A stretch of DNA of 64,000 nt from Aurelia coerulea. Its lineage: Eukaryota; Cnidaria; Scyphozoa; Semaeostomeae; Ulmaridae. Below, in pieces: positions 52,120-64,000 of the stretch (position 1 is the stretch's first letter; each line of letters opens with the position of its first letter). Below the pieces are notes generated by a model. That model did not search any database. It had not been told where the DNA came from and worked only from the letters and a program-made list of their open reading frames with translations. Location: assembly GCA_039566865.1 (NCBI GenBank), contig CM076943.1, forward strand, positions 48,262,124 through 48,326,123. Direction: 5' to 3'. Both the position numbers and the translations under genes were made by a program.

Positions 52120-53506
52120 CTATACTCCTACCCTGGATCAGAGTATTTTTAGTTATATGGTACTATACTCCCCTCCCTTTTCCCGAGGAAAATTACAAAG
52201 AAGAAGATAATTTATAGCGTCCCTTTTCAGAAAGAAATAATTTTCCCGCCCTGCGACTGTGATCCAACCAATCCTCTTCCCAGTCCCCCCAGGACACGAC
52301 CCAGCCCCTCTGACCGAGTTCCCCTGACCCCATTTGATGAGCAAAGAGCAATTTGAACATTTGGAACAAGTGTTGAAAAAGGAATGGACGAACGCAAATA
52401 CTGCAGTGGTTTATCACGAAGAAATATTCAAAAGGAATGCTATACAAACACGGATGATAAATAAAACAAACGAGAGAATGCTCCTTAGTTCTGCTTTAGA
52501 AGTCAAGTGAAGAGAACAAACCCAAAGCGATTAGAATAATTGGGACCACTACTACACTACCACTTAGGCCCGTATCCCGAAGAAACACCGCCACGAAATA
52601 GTCGGGCCAGTTTTCAAAGCAAAGTTGTGTAGAATTTGATAAAGAAGAGCCGGGAATTAAAAGAAATTGGATAAAGCAGTATCTTATGTATTGGATTGTG
52701 AAAGATTATTAATATTGTGTAGGGATAATTGGTGGAAAATACACGAGAAAGGTTAAGCTACATACTACAACAGCGAGTGAATCCCTGTCCAAGAGCTAAG
52801 GAAAATTTGTGTGATCATTCTGGTGTTATTTTATCAGCGTACGAATTTCGGGAAGAAATTATCAGAGGAGGCTTTGGAATATCGAAGAAATATTACTACT
52901 CCGCCGTTTAGCATTTTGCTTGATATTTTTTACAGAAGGCAGAAATATTTCATCGATCATTTTATTGTGCGCGAGCGATGCTGTATCAAATACGATTTTG
53001 TGGGTTTTTGCTATAATCACCCCACTGTGTTGTCTATTTTTCATAAAAGGGATTTATGCACGGAATTCGACAAGAAAGGGTGGAAAGGCTGTGGATGAGA
53101 TTGTAAAGGGTTCTGCAAGCTGGATAAGGGTTTGATAGTGTATTTTGGGGAGCGTAAAAGGCACTGGCAGGAATTTGCTGAGTGATCCCGAGAGATTCGC
53201 GTGGTTTCGCTTCAGATACGATATGTTAGCTGATCCATGAAAGATGAGATGAAGTCCTCACAGTAATAAATCTTCATGTCAAACGAAACACAAGATCAAA
53301 GGGTCGAAACATTCCTACAGATGCTCGAATAAAGAATAATAACACTACCATCGAAGCAAAGCAGTAGTGAACGGAAATTAGCTCTCCACAGACAACACAC
53401 ATTGAAAGAATTGCTTCAACACGGGTGGTGTCAATAACATTTTACAAATATTGAAATATTTATCAATACGACTTTATGAACATTTGGAAGCCCTGGAAAA
53501 CTAACA
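52120..53506. other. Region upstream of the ERC-like start codon
   Basis: Presumably holds the promoter and 5' UTR exons, but I cannot place a TATA box, initiator or splice site with support. Frames at 52811-53098 and 52193-52447 lack family features. Confidence 0.3.
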
Positions 53507-54052
53507 ATGGATCCTGCTGAAAGTACCGAGAGTGCTAATGGCGAGTCCAAGGGCGCTGGACCTATAGAATCACCATTTAAATTGTTGAAAGTAAAAGGCA
53601 ATAATACTCTACCAACTTTAGGGCTGAGCCCTGCAAGCAATGTTTCACCAAACTCCGCAAACCCAAGTACTGAAGCTGCATTATTGTTTTCCCCTACTTC
53701 TCCAATCAGCCCCACATTTCACACAATTTCCCTGAACCCTTTTTCATTGAGTAAACTCAAGAAGTCAACGAGTAACCCACCTGTCAATGGTACAGCTATT
53801 CCAAGAATTTCGCCCCTGGCAGGGATTGGAAAAGAGATCCCTTTAGAACAGCAAATTGTGGACCTACAAAATGAAGTTTCATGTTTGAAAAATGAAATTG
53901 AATCAAAAGACGCAAAATTAAGTTCAAGTATGAGAAGTATAAAAATGTTTTGGAGTCCAGAACTGAAAAAGGAAAGAGCATCCCATAAAGAAGATGTTGA
54001 AAGGATGATGTTATTAAAAAGTCAATGTGATTCAGTGCAGGCTGAGATCAAG
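53507..54052 (+). CDS. ERC: ERC-like exon 1 with start codon and WSPELKKER motif
   Basis: 182 codons from ATG to donor ATCAAG|GTAAGC. A low-complexity head with SPTSPISPTF is followed by the signature motif SIKMFWSPELKKERA at about residues 144-158. The frame stays open past the donor to 54166, but that is intron read-through. Confidence 0.88.
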
Positions 54053-57000
54053 GTAAGCAGAAAGTTTTTATTCTTTCATTCATTTTTTGTGACAACAACT
54101 GGTTCTGCCACCTCCAGTTGCTTTTACAAATGGCATTGGCACACAAAATGTGACAATTCATTCTAGATCTTAAAGATCAAATCTATACTGTATATGTCAT
54201 ATGGAAGGGTAGACTAGCTACACTAGTCCCTCGATTTCGCTGTTGTTGTTGTTGCTGATGGCCAGCTCAATGAGGGACTAGTTGCCAGAGAGTGTCTCAA
54301 ATCGGAATTTTCAGAACGAAAAACCGAATTGTAAATCTGATTGGAGCATTTCGGCTAAAACAATAGTAAATTTTTTTGTAGCCAATCAACTTTTCCTCTC
54401 TTTACTTATTTTTACTGGAAAACCTCCCTTTGAAGTAGAGGCCTGTTTGGTCTGAGTTTTTCAAGAAGAAGCAATGCAATGGCGACCGGCGCTGTCGTCG
54501 CAGCTTGATCGACCAGAAGCAAATGAAGCTGAAGGAATTTAGCCAGCCATTTGGCATGATAAAGTGGGCACTGGGAAGAGATATTTGTTTGTGCTCTAAC
54601 AGGAAATGGCAAAATGTAATGCTGTTGCAATACTTGAGAGGCATTTTCAAGACAGCAGTGAGTGTCATTTGTCAGTACAAAACTGCAGTGTAGTGTAGGC
54701 GTAGGCCTACTCTAAGTTCAGGTTAGTAGTGATTTTTTCGTTTACATTTGGCTCGTGTATTTCAATTTCTAATATTATCTAACTGCAAGCATGTTACTTC
54801 GCAATGTTGGGCTGTTGTACTTTATCACCTTACAGTTGTTTTGGTTTGAATGCACTTGATTTGCCAAATGAAACAATCTTTAGATATTTTAGTAAGAAAT
54901 TTTATGGTTTTTTGTGAACATGACTAAAAATCCCCAGGTAATTTTACTATGGAAGTTCCTTATGTGATCCAACCCCCCCCCCCCCGTGTTTGGATCACAT
55001 AGGGAAAGGAAAGGGTGATATAATTTTTTGCTTGTGATTTAACAAGTATTTGTTACTTCATCACATTGATGTTGATATCTTTAATCTATAGGGGTTTGTT
55101 TAAAGCAAGATACCTGCTTCATTATTATCAGACCTTGTACCAGGATGCATTTAGATGGCACTTTTCTTGGAGAGAGATTGTCTATCTGATGCAGCAAATC
55201 ACTTGGAGCAAATATAAAGGACAGTTCCTTTGAAAATTCCTTGCACTTCAGATACCACTTAACTGATTGCTAATGATAATGTATAATGATGATGTAATGC
55301 CTAATCTGGTCAAATCTTTGATTCCTTTATCTTTGGTCACTCTGAACTCCTCTGAAATTTCAAATTTATGTTCACTGTCCATGCTCAATTTTGTCAGAGT
55401 CATAAACTGTCTAAAATTCTTTCAAATTCACATGAATAAAACTTGGTATCAATGTGTTGCTTTCTTGAGTCATTTTGATGATTACTGATCACAGCAGCAA
55501 CAACAACCAAATATTAATTCCGTGGTCCGCGTTTTACGCATGTAGCGCTTATGAAAACGAGGCTATCAAGTTAGTCCGATTTCAGACACTGTTTGGCAAC
55601 AAGTCTCTGTATTAGCGACAAATCAGTTCTAAGGAGCATACAGAGATTGTGTAGCCAGTCTAATGGAAGGGGCCAGGTTGCTGTGTACCATTATTATCAT
55701 CATTATTAATGTTCTTTGTTCCAGTTTTTACGCAAAACAATATTTGGCCAAATGAAGTAAATGCTAATGGGATTGCTATTTTGGACTTGTTACTTTAAGA
55801 GTTTAATAAGGGTTAATTGTATTGTTCACTTACAACTCAATATTTTTTCTCATTTTATGATATTTAGAAACGTAAAAAGTTTCAGTATGAGCTACAAATA
55901 CTGTTTTCCAAACTGACGTTTTTGAAAACAAATCAATAGATATGATACGATATAACAAAATAGTCCTATTACAATCTTTTAGCATGTATTTGTTCAATCT
56001 TTTAGCAATAACATTAAGCTAATTTCAAATTTTCCTTCAAAATTCACGTTATTTTGACATTTTGGAGGAAAAAGAACGGCTTTTGAAACAATCACTTTTT
56101 TGCTTTCTTGTGCCATGAATCAGCAGCCACTTGTCTGATTGGCCAAAACAACGTCTCCGATGTTAAGTTGAAGCATATATCCTATGCAATTGTATCAAGA
56201 TTGGAACAAAAGAATGTATAATAGCTCCTCTGCTGCAAGCACACGAATGGGGCACAATTTTTGCAATACTCTGTACAATAGAAACTCATGTATAAGAACC
56301 GATATAACCTCTGCATAGCCATCATATCTAACCAATCACGTGTTATTTCTCCTTTTCAAATTGCTGTAAATATCTAAATTCTTATTGTAACTGTCACTTT
56401 ACAGCCCTGAAGAAGTCCTGCATGGCAGGACAAAATATTGGTATATAATAAATTCAATCATATTTGCTGTTGTTTTTGGTCGCATTTCTGCCTTATGCAT
56501 TCGTTTCTGCCTTATTCATTTCCACAAATTTAGTTGTGGAACTTATTCATTCATTCGTCACCGCAAGCATCTTCAGATCCGACAATTGATGTGGCCTTTC
56601 CTTTTTGAAATTATAAGAAACTACTATTTTCCAAGTCAACTTGGGTTCTTAAACTATGAATACAATGGATTGGTTCTTACTGTAAAAGACAATTGAAATT
56701 TTGACAATTTCAGCCTGTAGGTTCTTAATGCACTACAAGGCTCTTATATGCGGGTTTTTACTGTAGTTTATTTTATTTATTTGTTGTTTGTTTACTTGCA
56801 GAAAAATGCAGCTAAAATAAAGGAGCTGGAGGATGAATTAGAACTTGAAAGGACTAAAAACATTGTAAGTACTGACACTTTTTCAAAGGCAGCTCAAGAA
56901 GATGCTCAAGAACTCTCAAAGGCAGCTCAAGAAATCTCAAGAGTAAGCAAGGAAGATATTGAAAAACTGGAAAAACTCAATGAAGAATTGAAAAATGATA

Positions 57001-60000
57001 TGCAAATATTCAAGGAAAAGTTGGAGGACTCACAGAGGCAAATTGAATTGCGGATTCTTGAATTAGAGACAAAAGACACATTGATAAATGCACTAAAATC
57101 TGATCTTGAAGAATTAAGATTGAAGGAAAATGAACACATAGCTGAACATGAAAATGTCACATTAGCTGCTGCTGAAGTTTCTGGGTTACAAGAAGATTTG
57201 AAGCAAAAAGAAGTTGAACTTCACAAAGTTTTCAAGGTGAGTTTGACTGTAAGCACCAGGCCTGGCTGTTAAGATTTTTACCAGAGGAGCAGTAAATTGC
57301 TCTCCCGGTAAAGTTCATATGGAGCTATTCAGGGACATAGGAATCATCTCAAACTTGGGGGGCACTACACTTTAAGGGCACTTTTTCGTTAAGCTCAAGG
57401 GGCACTTCCTGAAAATAAAAAGGGCACTTCTTCGTTTATTGCAAAATCTTGGGGGGCACATGCCCCCAGTGCCCCCGGTTCGTACGTCTCTAGAGCTATT
57501 TCTAAATGACTAAGTAGACAACAAAGGAAACAATTCAAAGAGAACAATTTACCACCATTCTGAAAAATTCAGCAATCTACATTTCCTCTTCCGCATTACA
57601 GGGCCCGAGTTTGAACGAGAGTGACAACTTACGGCTCTTCTCAAATAGCCAGGGCTGGAGCAGTCAGAGCACTGCCGCTACAAAACTTGCAGTAAACAAT
57701 ATTTTCTTTTGAGCTGTGTAAATAGGCTGCAGCAAAGCTACCGGGTGTCCCAAAAAAAAAACGCAACAGATTTGAACAATTCTACTGCAAATTGTTTCAT
57801 ACTCATTATCCAACAATTATTTTTCTTCAAATCTGCAGTAATTAGATTAAATTTTGATATATTTTTCAGTATTGTTGGTGACTTGGTTGTAGAGTTAAAA
57901 ATCAGCAAACTTCAAAATTGCCCCCAGGGGAAAACCAGAGCTGCTGCATTAACAATGATGAATCATAATGTCAAATTGTAAAACATGACAATCCCTGCAA
58001 TTTCAACGAATTGCTGACAAACACGCATCACGCGATTTAATTAAACATTTAACAGACATTTCATAAAGATTTCTGTCAACAAACTAGCATGCTTCTTAAG
58101 TGTCCATGATGGTTGCTTGCTTTTTCTTAATGACTCGGTCATTATTAGATTTATACTGTCAATTATAAATTAACTCTGAAAGCTCCCTCAAGAATGGATA
58201 ACTCATGAATCCGTACGAAGTCCCTTTGTTACAGTTTCTTAATGAAGCTGTGTGCTTGTTAATGTATTCATGTAAAATTTCAGATAATGCCACTCTTTTA
58301 ACTTTACAGTATACTTTGCACTAATGCTGGTAGCTCTGGTTTTGCCCTGACAGCAAATTTGAAGTTTTTTGATTTTTAACTCTTCAATCAAGTCACCAAA
58401 AATACTGAAAGATATATCAAAATTTAATCTAATCATTGCAGATTTAGGTAAAAATAATTATTTGATTATTAATTTGAAACAGCTTCCGTCAGAATTTTTT
58501 GAATCTGTTGCATTTTTTTTGGGACACCCGGTATATATGCAGCTTTGGCAACATGACATACAAACGAGTTAGCATTGAGCTGTACAAAAGCTTTTCTATA
58601 CACATCATATTCTTCTTGAGGATACCAATGACTGCCCCTCAAGCCTTTTGTTATGCTGGTAAAGTTCAAAGCAGATCAACAACTGGGAAACCTATTTCCA
58701 TGTGTGAGAATCGCTTTGTTTCTATGATAATCCGTGATTGGATTTTGGTTAGAGACTCCACCCAAATTCTTTCCACAAAGCAATAACATGCTTTCTGCGC
58801 ATGATCACATGTTTCCTTTATGGGGGATGAGCGTTGTTTTGAACGTTGCTGATTCCCATCCCCAACAAATTGAGAGATTTCAACTGCAAGCAAGCTGGAA
58901 CAGAGCTGCAATTGATACTGCATGGCATAAACCTATCGATGAGATACTTGTTGACATTTGTCAGTATGCAGTCAAACTGGGAGCAAGCTGAGTGATTATA
59001 CAGTAGGATGATCACATATTTAGCCAAGATTGCAACAAGGCTGCAAATGGTGGCAATGAATGGCTGCCATGAATATTATTTTGGAAAATTTGTTCCCCTT
59101 GCCCAGACTATTAAAAAAATGTACTCTTGTCCGTAGCTTTAAAATGCCAAATATCATGTGTTCCCAAAACTCCTGGGAGGCCTTCTTTAGCTGATACACT
59201 TCAGTCACGATCCATGAAACTTTTTCAATGATAGGTGATGACTTATGAAGCATGACTGCCTTTAAACATTCTACATTAAGTGATATAAAGCATTGTGTGA
59301 TCATATTTATAAACATTTGGTTTCATCATAAAACTTGTTTGATGATGAGAAAATATTCTGAAAATGGTGAAAGATATGGCAGATTAAGATCAAAAGGTTT
59401 CAAATTTAATCTGCTTCTAAAAGACCTTTCCCTTGACCCCCTACAAGATAAGGCCTGCCCATTTGCTTGTGTTCTGTTTGACTGTGTCTGCTGTAAGCTC
59501 TATTTTCCTGTATTTGGTCATGGAAAGTCTTGTGTATGACCCTTAACCTTGAAGAATAATGCTCAAACCAGTTGAGCCATTAGAAGGGGTTCGAGAATCA
59601 GGTTGGGCCCAGGGTTGGATCATTGGTTTTTTGGGACTGGGCAAGTATCCAGTAATATGATATGAATAGGGAAACATTTTGGTGGTCCTTTTTGGGCTCT
59701 TACTGCCTGTTTTGTTCTGCATGTGTTTGGAGATCATGGTAGCCATGCCGTCACTTCACATGCTGTACAGGCCTTGCGCATATCAGCTTGACAAAAATTC
59801 TTTATATTATGATACTTATTGTGGAGTCATACAAAAGACTTCAAATTTTCTAAACAAGAATTCTTAGGCAGGAAAACCGTGTTAATTTGTACAAGGCTTG
59901 ATTTGTCTAAAAATCCCTATAAATATCCCTGTAAATTTTGCCTTGTTCTACACACGTGCCTGAAGTGTGATTCAAATATGCCCTTTTCAGAGAATTTTAA

Positions 60001-63000
60001 AGGTTTTTCAAATTGTTTGCTCTTTGTTCTCCTAAATATTTTTATGTTCATTTGCAGACTGTGACAGACTTAGAGGAACAAAATGCACAGAACGCAGAAA
60101 CTATCAGAATCAAGGTATTGGCACAATGCTTATTTCTCTTAAAATTAACTTTTAAATTGTAGGCATTTTACCCAAAAATCTGTTATGGTCTGGTAAAGTA
60201 GCATATTTAATATGGAGATTTATGAAAACAAATTGTTTTGTTTCATTTTAGTATGTTGATAGTTGATTTGCTGTATGTCCATCTACAAATAGATTTTAAA
60301 CTTGCACCAGGTTATTGCTAGTTTGAATTGATCTTTACTGTGAGTCATGACTGTAGGAAGCATCTTAACGTAGGGGGCAAGGTGGAACTTCAAAAGGGCA
60401 CTTTTTCATTGTTGGGGGTGCATGCCCCCAGCTCCTACATGTGCCCATGAAATAACATTTGAAAATAATTTGTAAGAAAGTGAACTAAAATGCATTACTG
60501 TTGAATCAGCACACTAAGTTTTATGTTTTTGGTTCAAAATGTTTATGATCTAATCACATTGAATTACTTGTCAGGATACTTTGTTGGAAGAAGCAAAACA
60601 GAGGGAATTGCAGCTTGAAGACGAAGTTAGTGTCATTTCAAATATCAATAAATAATCATTATTCTTTACACTCATTTTTTTATGAGAAACCGCTCATAAG
60701 AAACGGTAGGCTCAAGTTTTCGAAAGTTAAGAAACAACCCTACCTGGATTTAAAAAGCTAAGAAACTGTTGTAATTTACAGTTTTAATTTTCCTATCGCA
60801 GTCAAAAATACTTTGACACGGTAAGCAACTGTTTGGACATTATTTTGAGTGCGAATTATGTTATTGACTTGTTTTGAGATCTTACTAAGTAATTTGGGAA
60901 CCCTTCAGACAAAACAAGATTACAATTCTGGCATTAAAAATATAAGAAACACCTCAGAAACTTTTGGTAGCAAAATGGCCCTAAACTTCAAGAAACTGCC
61001 TACCAGCCTCGGCCCTTAGTTTCTTATAAAAAAATGAGTGTAAGTTTTCGGCATTTATAAAGTGAGGGTCAGTGTGAACACTTTCACAGAAACGAATTTT
61101 TTTTCTCTCTGTTCTTGTACCAAAGTGAAGCAGTGTGAACGGAGCCTCATTTTTTATGCCAAATTGGCAACCATGGTACTTAAATGTGTTTGCCAAAAAT
61201 GATCATCACACTCCGAGCTTGTTTACCTAAAGTTATCATCATCCTTGAGGCTGTTTACGAAGTTTTAACATTTTGAGGGTAGTTTCTGACTCATGTTACC
61301 ATGATACTGGTGTTTTTATTTACATAAAATGAAAGATATCATGAAACCACAAGTGCACTTTTATTAATATTTAATATATGTATATATAAATAGTAAATAG
61401 CTTGAATTTTCTCTTAAAAGACAAGAAGACACGTTTTTGACAATAGACTGGGTTCCCCTGAAAGTACTAAATTTATCTTTGCAAAAAATATGTGAATTTT
61501 TTGTGCAAAATGCTTTTCACTTTAGTAATTCCTATCTTTATTTTCTATAATCGCAAGAAGTACGTTGCTGACGCATATTTCAACGTTGTATGGAAAAGAG
61601 CTCCCTTGACATTCAAAACTTAAGATGGTAGCGGGGTACAAGTCGAGAAAAAGGCTGCAAGGACGTTTTTGGCCAAGCAAAACTTCGAGTTTGGTGTTTT
61701 CTAATGCTTTTTAACACAGTGTCAGAGTTTCTTAGATCTTTAGCCATCGATGTTTGCCTAATAAGAAAAGTAACAAAACAAGCCATGGTTGAACTTCTTG
61801 TGATTTATTCCTAAAATCAAAGGATTAAAAGCTTTTGAATACCTCTTCACTTCTTTCTAATAGATTTAATGAAGATGATATGTTGAGGCTGTTTGTTAAT
61901 CAACTTTTAAAATTAAGAATACTATTCGTACAGATAATCTTAACAATGATTTAAATCAGCTGCAAAAGTGAAGTTCTTTAATAGGCAAGCTGAAAGCACT
62001 GTGTGATCCTGGTTACGTACATTTAAGTGCCAGTCGAGTCAAAACAATTTTCATTTATCCAGAGATTCACTTTCATTAATTACGTTAAGGGCCCCATCAT
62101 ATCATAGGGCTCAAATCTTTACAAAGTTCGGTGTAAAATTCTATTGCCGTTTTCTTTGAAATAAATAGCTTGGAAGGAACTCAGGGTTTTTGCTATAAAT
62201 CTGCCGTGGCAATTTATTGATATCTTGATTAGTTTCAATATGGCGGCATTTATTAAATTTGACGCTATGACGTCATCAAATTTCTAAATCCTAAACTACA
62301 AAAGCTACATATTTCTGCTTGCCACCATATTGTAGACCTCCATAAACTATGGTTTTCTTGAAGGTTATGTAATGTTTCTTCTATTAGTTTAGGATCTACA
62401 ATGATTTAAATTTTTTCAAAATTTTCCATGAATTTTTTCAAAAATTATCAAATTACCGCCATTTTGAACAAATTAAAGATATCATAAAATTTCCACGGCA
62501 GATTTACAGCAAAGTACCAAAAGTTCCTTTCAAGCAATCCAATTCAAAGAAAAATATAATAGAATTTTACACCGACCTTTTTAAAGATTTGAAAGATTTG
62601 AGCCCTATTATGCTATTTAATTTTGGAGACTCTAGAGTTCCAATGCAAATCCACGAACATAACACATATCGATAAGCAACTACATTTGGGGCTGGTAACC
62701 CTCAAAATTGATGAGTTTTTGAAGGTGAACAAGGATTCGTTGTCTTTTGGTTGGAATAGATATACATCCGTTTGAAGGCAGGAAAACCGCAAAACAACGA
62801 GAAATCAAAGACCACTATTTTTTCCTATTTCCTAATATTGATATTTCACTGATTTTTTATATTATTGATATTTTCGCGAAATCCTATAGGTGAACGAGGA
62901 GTATCGTCAGTTTAGTCTTGCTTTCAGAGAAACCTTGTGATTATTTTGTCCTAGCTCCGTAGAATTTGTTTCTTAAAAATTGATATTTTGCTTCTTATTC

Positions 63001-63156
63001 ATTGCATTCTGAAATCAGACCCTTTTTGATAGATATATGTGTGCTTTCTAGAAAGAACTACTGGCACGAAGTTCTGAAGAGACAGAGGAAAAAGGCAAGT
63101 CGTTACTTGACGAAATCACAAAAATGAACGAGGAAATTGAAGCTTTCAAGCAGCAG
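53507..63156 (+). CDS. ERC: ERC/ELKS/CAST-like coiled-coil scaffold, 5' part (5 exons)
   Basis: Exons 53507-54052, 56802-57236, 60058-60114, 60575-60625 and 63052-63156 give 1194 bp (398 codons). All are phase 0 and open, and the gene continues beyond the window. Residues 1-115 are Ser/Pro/Asn-rich and disordered. A coiled coil starts near residue 118 (EQQIVDLQNEVSCLKNEIES). It is followed by KLSSSMRSIKMFWSPELKKE, the hallmark of ERC1/ERC2/Bruchpilot N-terminal coiled coils. ERC proteins scaffold presynaptic active zones and vesicle tethering sites (liprin-alpha, RIM, Rab6 partners; known of the family). The start ATG at 53507 heads the open exon; the N-terminus is shorter than in vertebrate ERCs. 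Which paralogue it is cannot be told. Confidence 0.82.
54053..56200. other. ERC-like intron 1
   Basis: Contains two small inverted repeats: ACTAGTCCCTCGATTT / GAGGGACTAGT (54222-54282) and TTATGTGATCCAACCC / GTTTGGATCACATAGGG (54959-55004, C-run loop). No exon fits; short frames at 54412-54693 are unsupported. Confidence 0.5.
56280..56766. mobile_element. Family N element, diverged, right end intact
   Basis: GTTCTTA words throughout, ending TATATGCGGGTTTTTACTGTA 35 bp before ERC-like exon 2 (two words, 12 and 9 bases, match 41113-41133). Confidence 0.65.
56802..57236 (+). CDS. ERC: ERC-like exon 2, long coiled coil
   Basis: 145 codons. Acceptor TTTACTTGCAG, donor TTCAAG|GTGAGT. Almost pure heptad coiled coil rich in E, K, L and Q, with an internal KAAQE-type repeat near its start (KAAQEDAQELSKAAQE). 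The acceptor lies 35 bp after the end of a TA-target element. Confidence 0.85.
57330..57492. mobile_element. hAT-like MITE with 8-bp TSD GAGCTATT
   Basis: CAGGGACATAGGAA and, inverted, TAGAGACGTACGAA. GAGCTATT at 57322-57329 and 57493-57500. Repeated GGGCACTT words. A related broken piece is at 60375-60445. Confidence 0.9.
57739..58533. mobile_element. Family S foldback element (ACCGGGTGTCCCAAAA ends)
   Basis: TACCGGGTGTCCCAAAAAAA to TTTTTTTGGGACACCCGGTA, 795 bp. Arms share CAGTAATTAGATTAAATTTT and the inverse. ORFs inside are palindrome artefacts. Confidence 0.88.
58534..60057. other. ERC-like intron 2, distal part
   Basis: No element ends and no exon recognised. Open frames on both strands at 58666-59316 have ordinary composition but no splice support. 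Confidence 0.4.
60058..60114 (+). CDS. ERC: ERC-like exon 3
   Basis: 19 codons (TVTDLEEQNAQNAETIRIK). Acceptor CATTTGCAG, donor ATCAAG|GTATTG. Its heptad-compatible helix matches its neighbours. Phase 0. Confidence 0.75.
60575..60625 (+). CDS. ERC: ERC-like exon 4
   Basis: 17 codons (DTLLEEAKQRELQLEDE). Acceptor TTACTTGTCAG, donor GACGAA|GTTAGT. Phase 0, helical. A TACACTCATTTTTT element starts 41 bp downstream. Confidence 0.72.
60667..61042. mobile_element. Family M element, copy 3, inverted
   Basis: TACACTCATTTTTTTATGAG to AAAAAAATGAGTGTA. Internal order reversed relative to the other copies. 41 bp after ERC-like exon 4. Confidence 0.87.
61043..63051. other. ERC-like intron 4
   Basis: 62110-62590 is a diverged family O repeat (GATGACGTCATCAAATTTC reversed). 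The rest is AT-rich with nothing recognised. Confidence 0.45.
63052..63156 (+). CDS. ERC: ERC-like exon 5
   Basis: 35 codons, phase 0. Acceptor GCTTTCTAG, donor CAGCAG|GTAAGA. Begins KELLARSSEETEEKGKSLLD and ends KMNEEIEAFKQQ. Last exon seen before the window ends. Confidence 0.82.
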
Positions 63157-63691
63157 GTAAGATTGTGTTCATTTCTCTTTGTTCATTGTTATAAATTTCT
63201 CATTCAGTAAAGAAATCGTTCGTTAAACTTTGTCGTCGGACACTGGTCACAACAAATCTTCGGATAAGGTTCGGTTCGAGCCTCAGTTTTCCGTATTGAA
63301 CTGAATGATGGCTCTCTGGAATCTGCGTTCCAGGGTCTCGTTCTGGAATCTCGTTATGGCTGGTTGTGGATCTCTTGCAGTTCTGTGGACATTTGTAATC
63401 ATTTGAGAGCAAGTGAACGCAGACGAAGAACGCAGATTGTGCTTTTACCATTTAATTGATGCTAAGGATGCTTTAGTTAACAAGGGATTGGAGGTATGTT
63501 GCGAAGGTTGTTGATTTTTGGGCATTAAGCCACAACGGAAAAACGCTAGGAGGACAGGCCTAAGCTTCTACAGTTGGATCTTCTATCAGCCCGTGCTGGA
63601 ACAAAGCTACATTCTGACAAAAATATTCCTTTCTGACACATTTTAAATTGGAAGTCATTCTTTGGAAATTGCATGAAAACCATTTACCAAC

Positions 63692-64000
63692 TACCGAGTG
63701 AGCCAGAAAGAAGTTCACACTTTTGAAAATTCATAGCATCAAGAGTATTTGCTGGATTGGAATGAATCAATATTTGCTTGACAACCAAAAGATCGAATTA
63801 TTATTGTGATTTTTCTCGCCTTGTTTCAAGCATTGGAAAAATTGATAAATTCAGATTTATAAAAACTTTGTGGTTGCAAAATGACTGAAAAAGGCCTAAA
63901 GTACATGATCAAATCATAAAAGACTCCTCGCTCAGAACGTCATAGAAAAAGCAATTTCTCATGGGTGAGAGATATCGTCTGCACACATGCTGCCATAAGG
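63692..64000 (-). mobile_element. Family J foldback element, cut by window end
   Basis: TACCGAGTGAGCCAGAAAGA start. Aligns inverted to 14330-14787. Confidence 0.75.

Noticed and set aside
58666..59316. ORFs of 85-98 codons on both strands
   Set aside because: No splice sites, no recognisable motif, and overlapping open frames on both strands as expected by chance.

Overview
This window is AT-rich animal (metazoan) nuclear DNA. The coding sequence sits in short exons (33-546 bp) with GT-AG introns, separated by kilobases of intron packed with small DNA transposons. I see no bacterial operons, rRNA or CRISPR. The two recognisable genes, and LINE remains with L2/CR1-like reverse-transcriptase ends, fit an invertebrate. 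A cnidarian-type genome is my guess, but the sequence does not settle it.

Layout. (1) 1689-37509, + strand: the 3' part of a MYCBPAP-like gene. I could chain 19 exons; every splice phase agrees, the total is 1998 bp (665 codons plus stop) and the chain ends in TGA. The 5' exons lie upstream of the window. The centre carries an ASH/MSP-like beta-sandwich region typical of ciliary proteins. (2) 37510-53506: a region between the two firm genes with a 612-bp (CAT)n tract, a few low-confidence exons of an unidentified + strand gene (38375-38500, 40017-40115, 44691-44776, 47406-47537) and a duplicated minus-strand short ORF (43700-44270). (3) 53507 to the window end, + strand: the 5' part of an ERC/ELKS/CAST-like coiled-coil scaffold gene. 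Five exons, all in phase 0, are visible and the gene runs out of the window.

Mobile elements. Much of the rest is non-autonomous elements, several with target-site duplications (TSDs) readable directly. They include: many foldback families ending in ACCGGGTG followed by CCAAAA-type bases at TA targets (mariner-like); a TTAA-target family with AGGGGCTCCGTCGTCAAA ends (piggyBac-like); TTA/TAA-target families (PIF/Harbinger-like); and at least six elements with perfect 8-bp TSDs (hAT-like). Three of these last have G-run ends and internal short tandem repeats. Several elements are nested in others, and about eight end within about 40 bp of a splice site. LINE 3' fragments, two tRNA-derived SINE-like sequences, a perfect 148-bp tandem duplication and a partially duplicated MYCBPAP exon complete the picture.

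The two firm genes have no obvious joint function: one belongs to a ciliary/flagellar protein family, the other to a presynaptic/secretory scaffold family. All identifications rest on remembered family features and splice-phase logic; no alignment was run.
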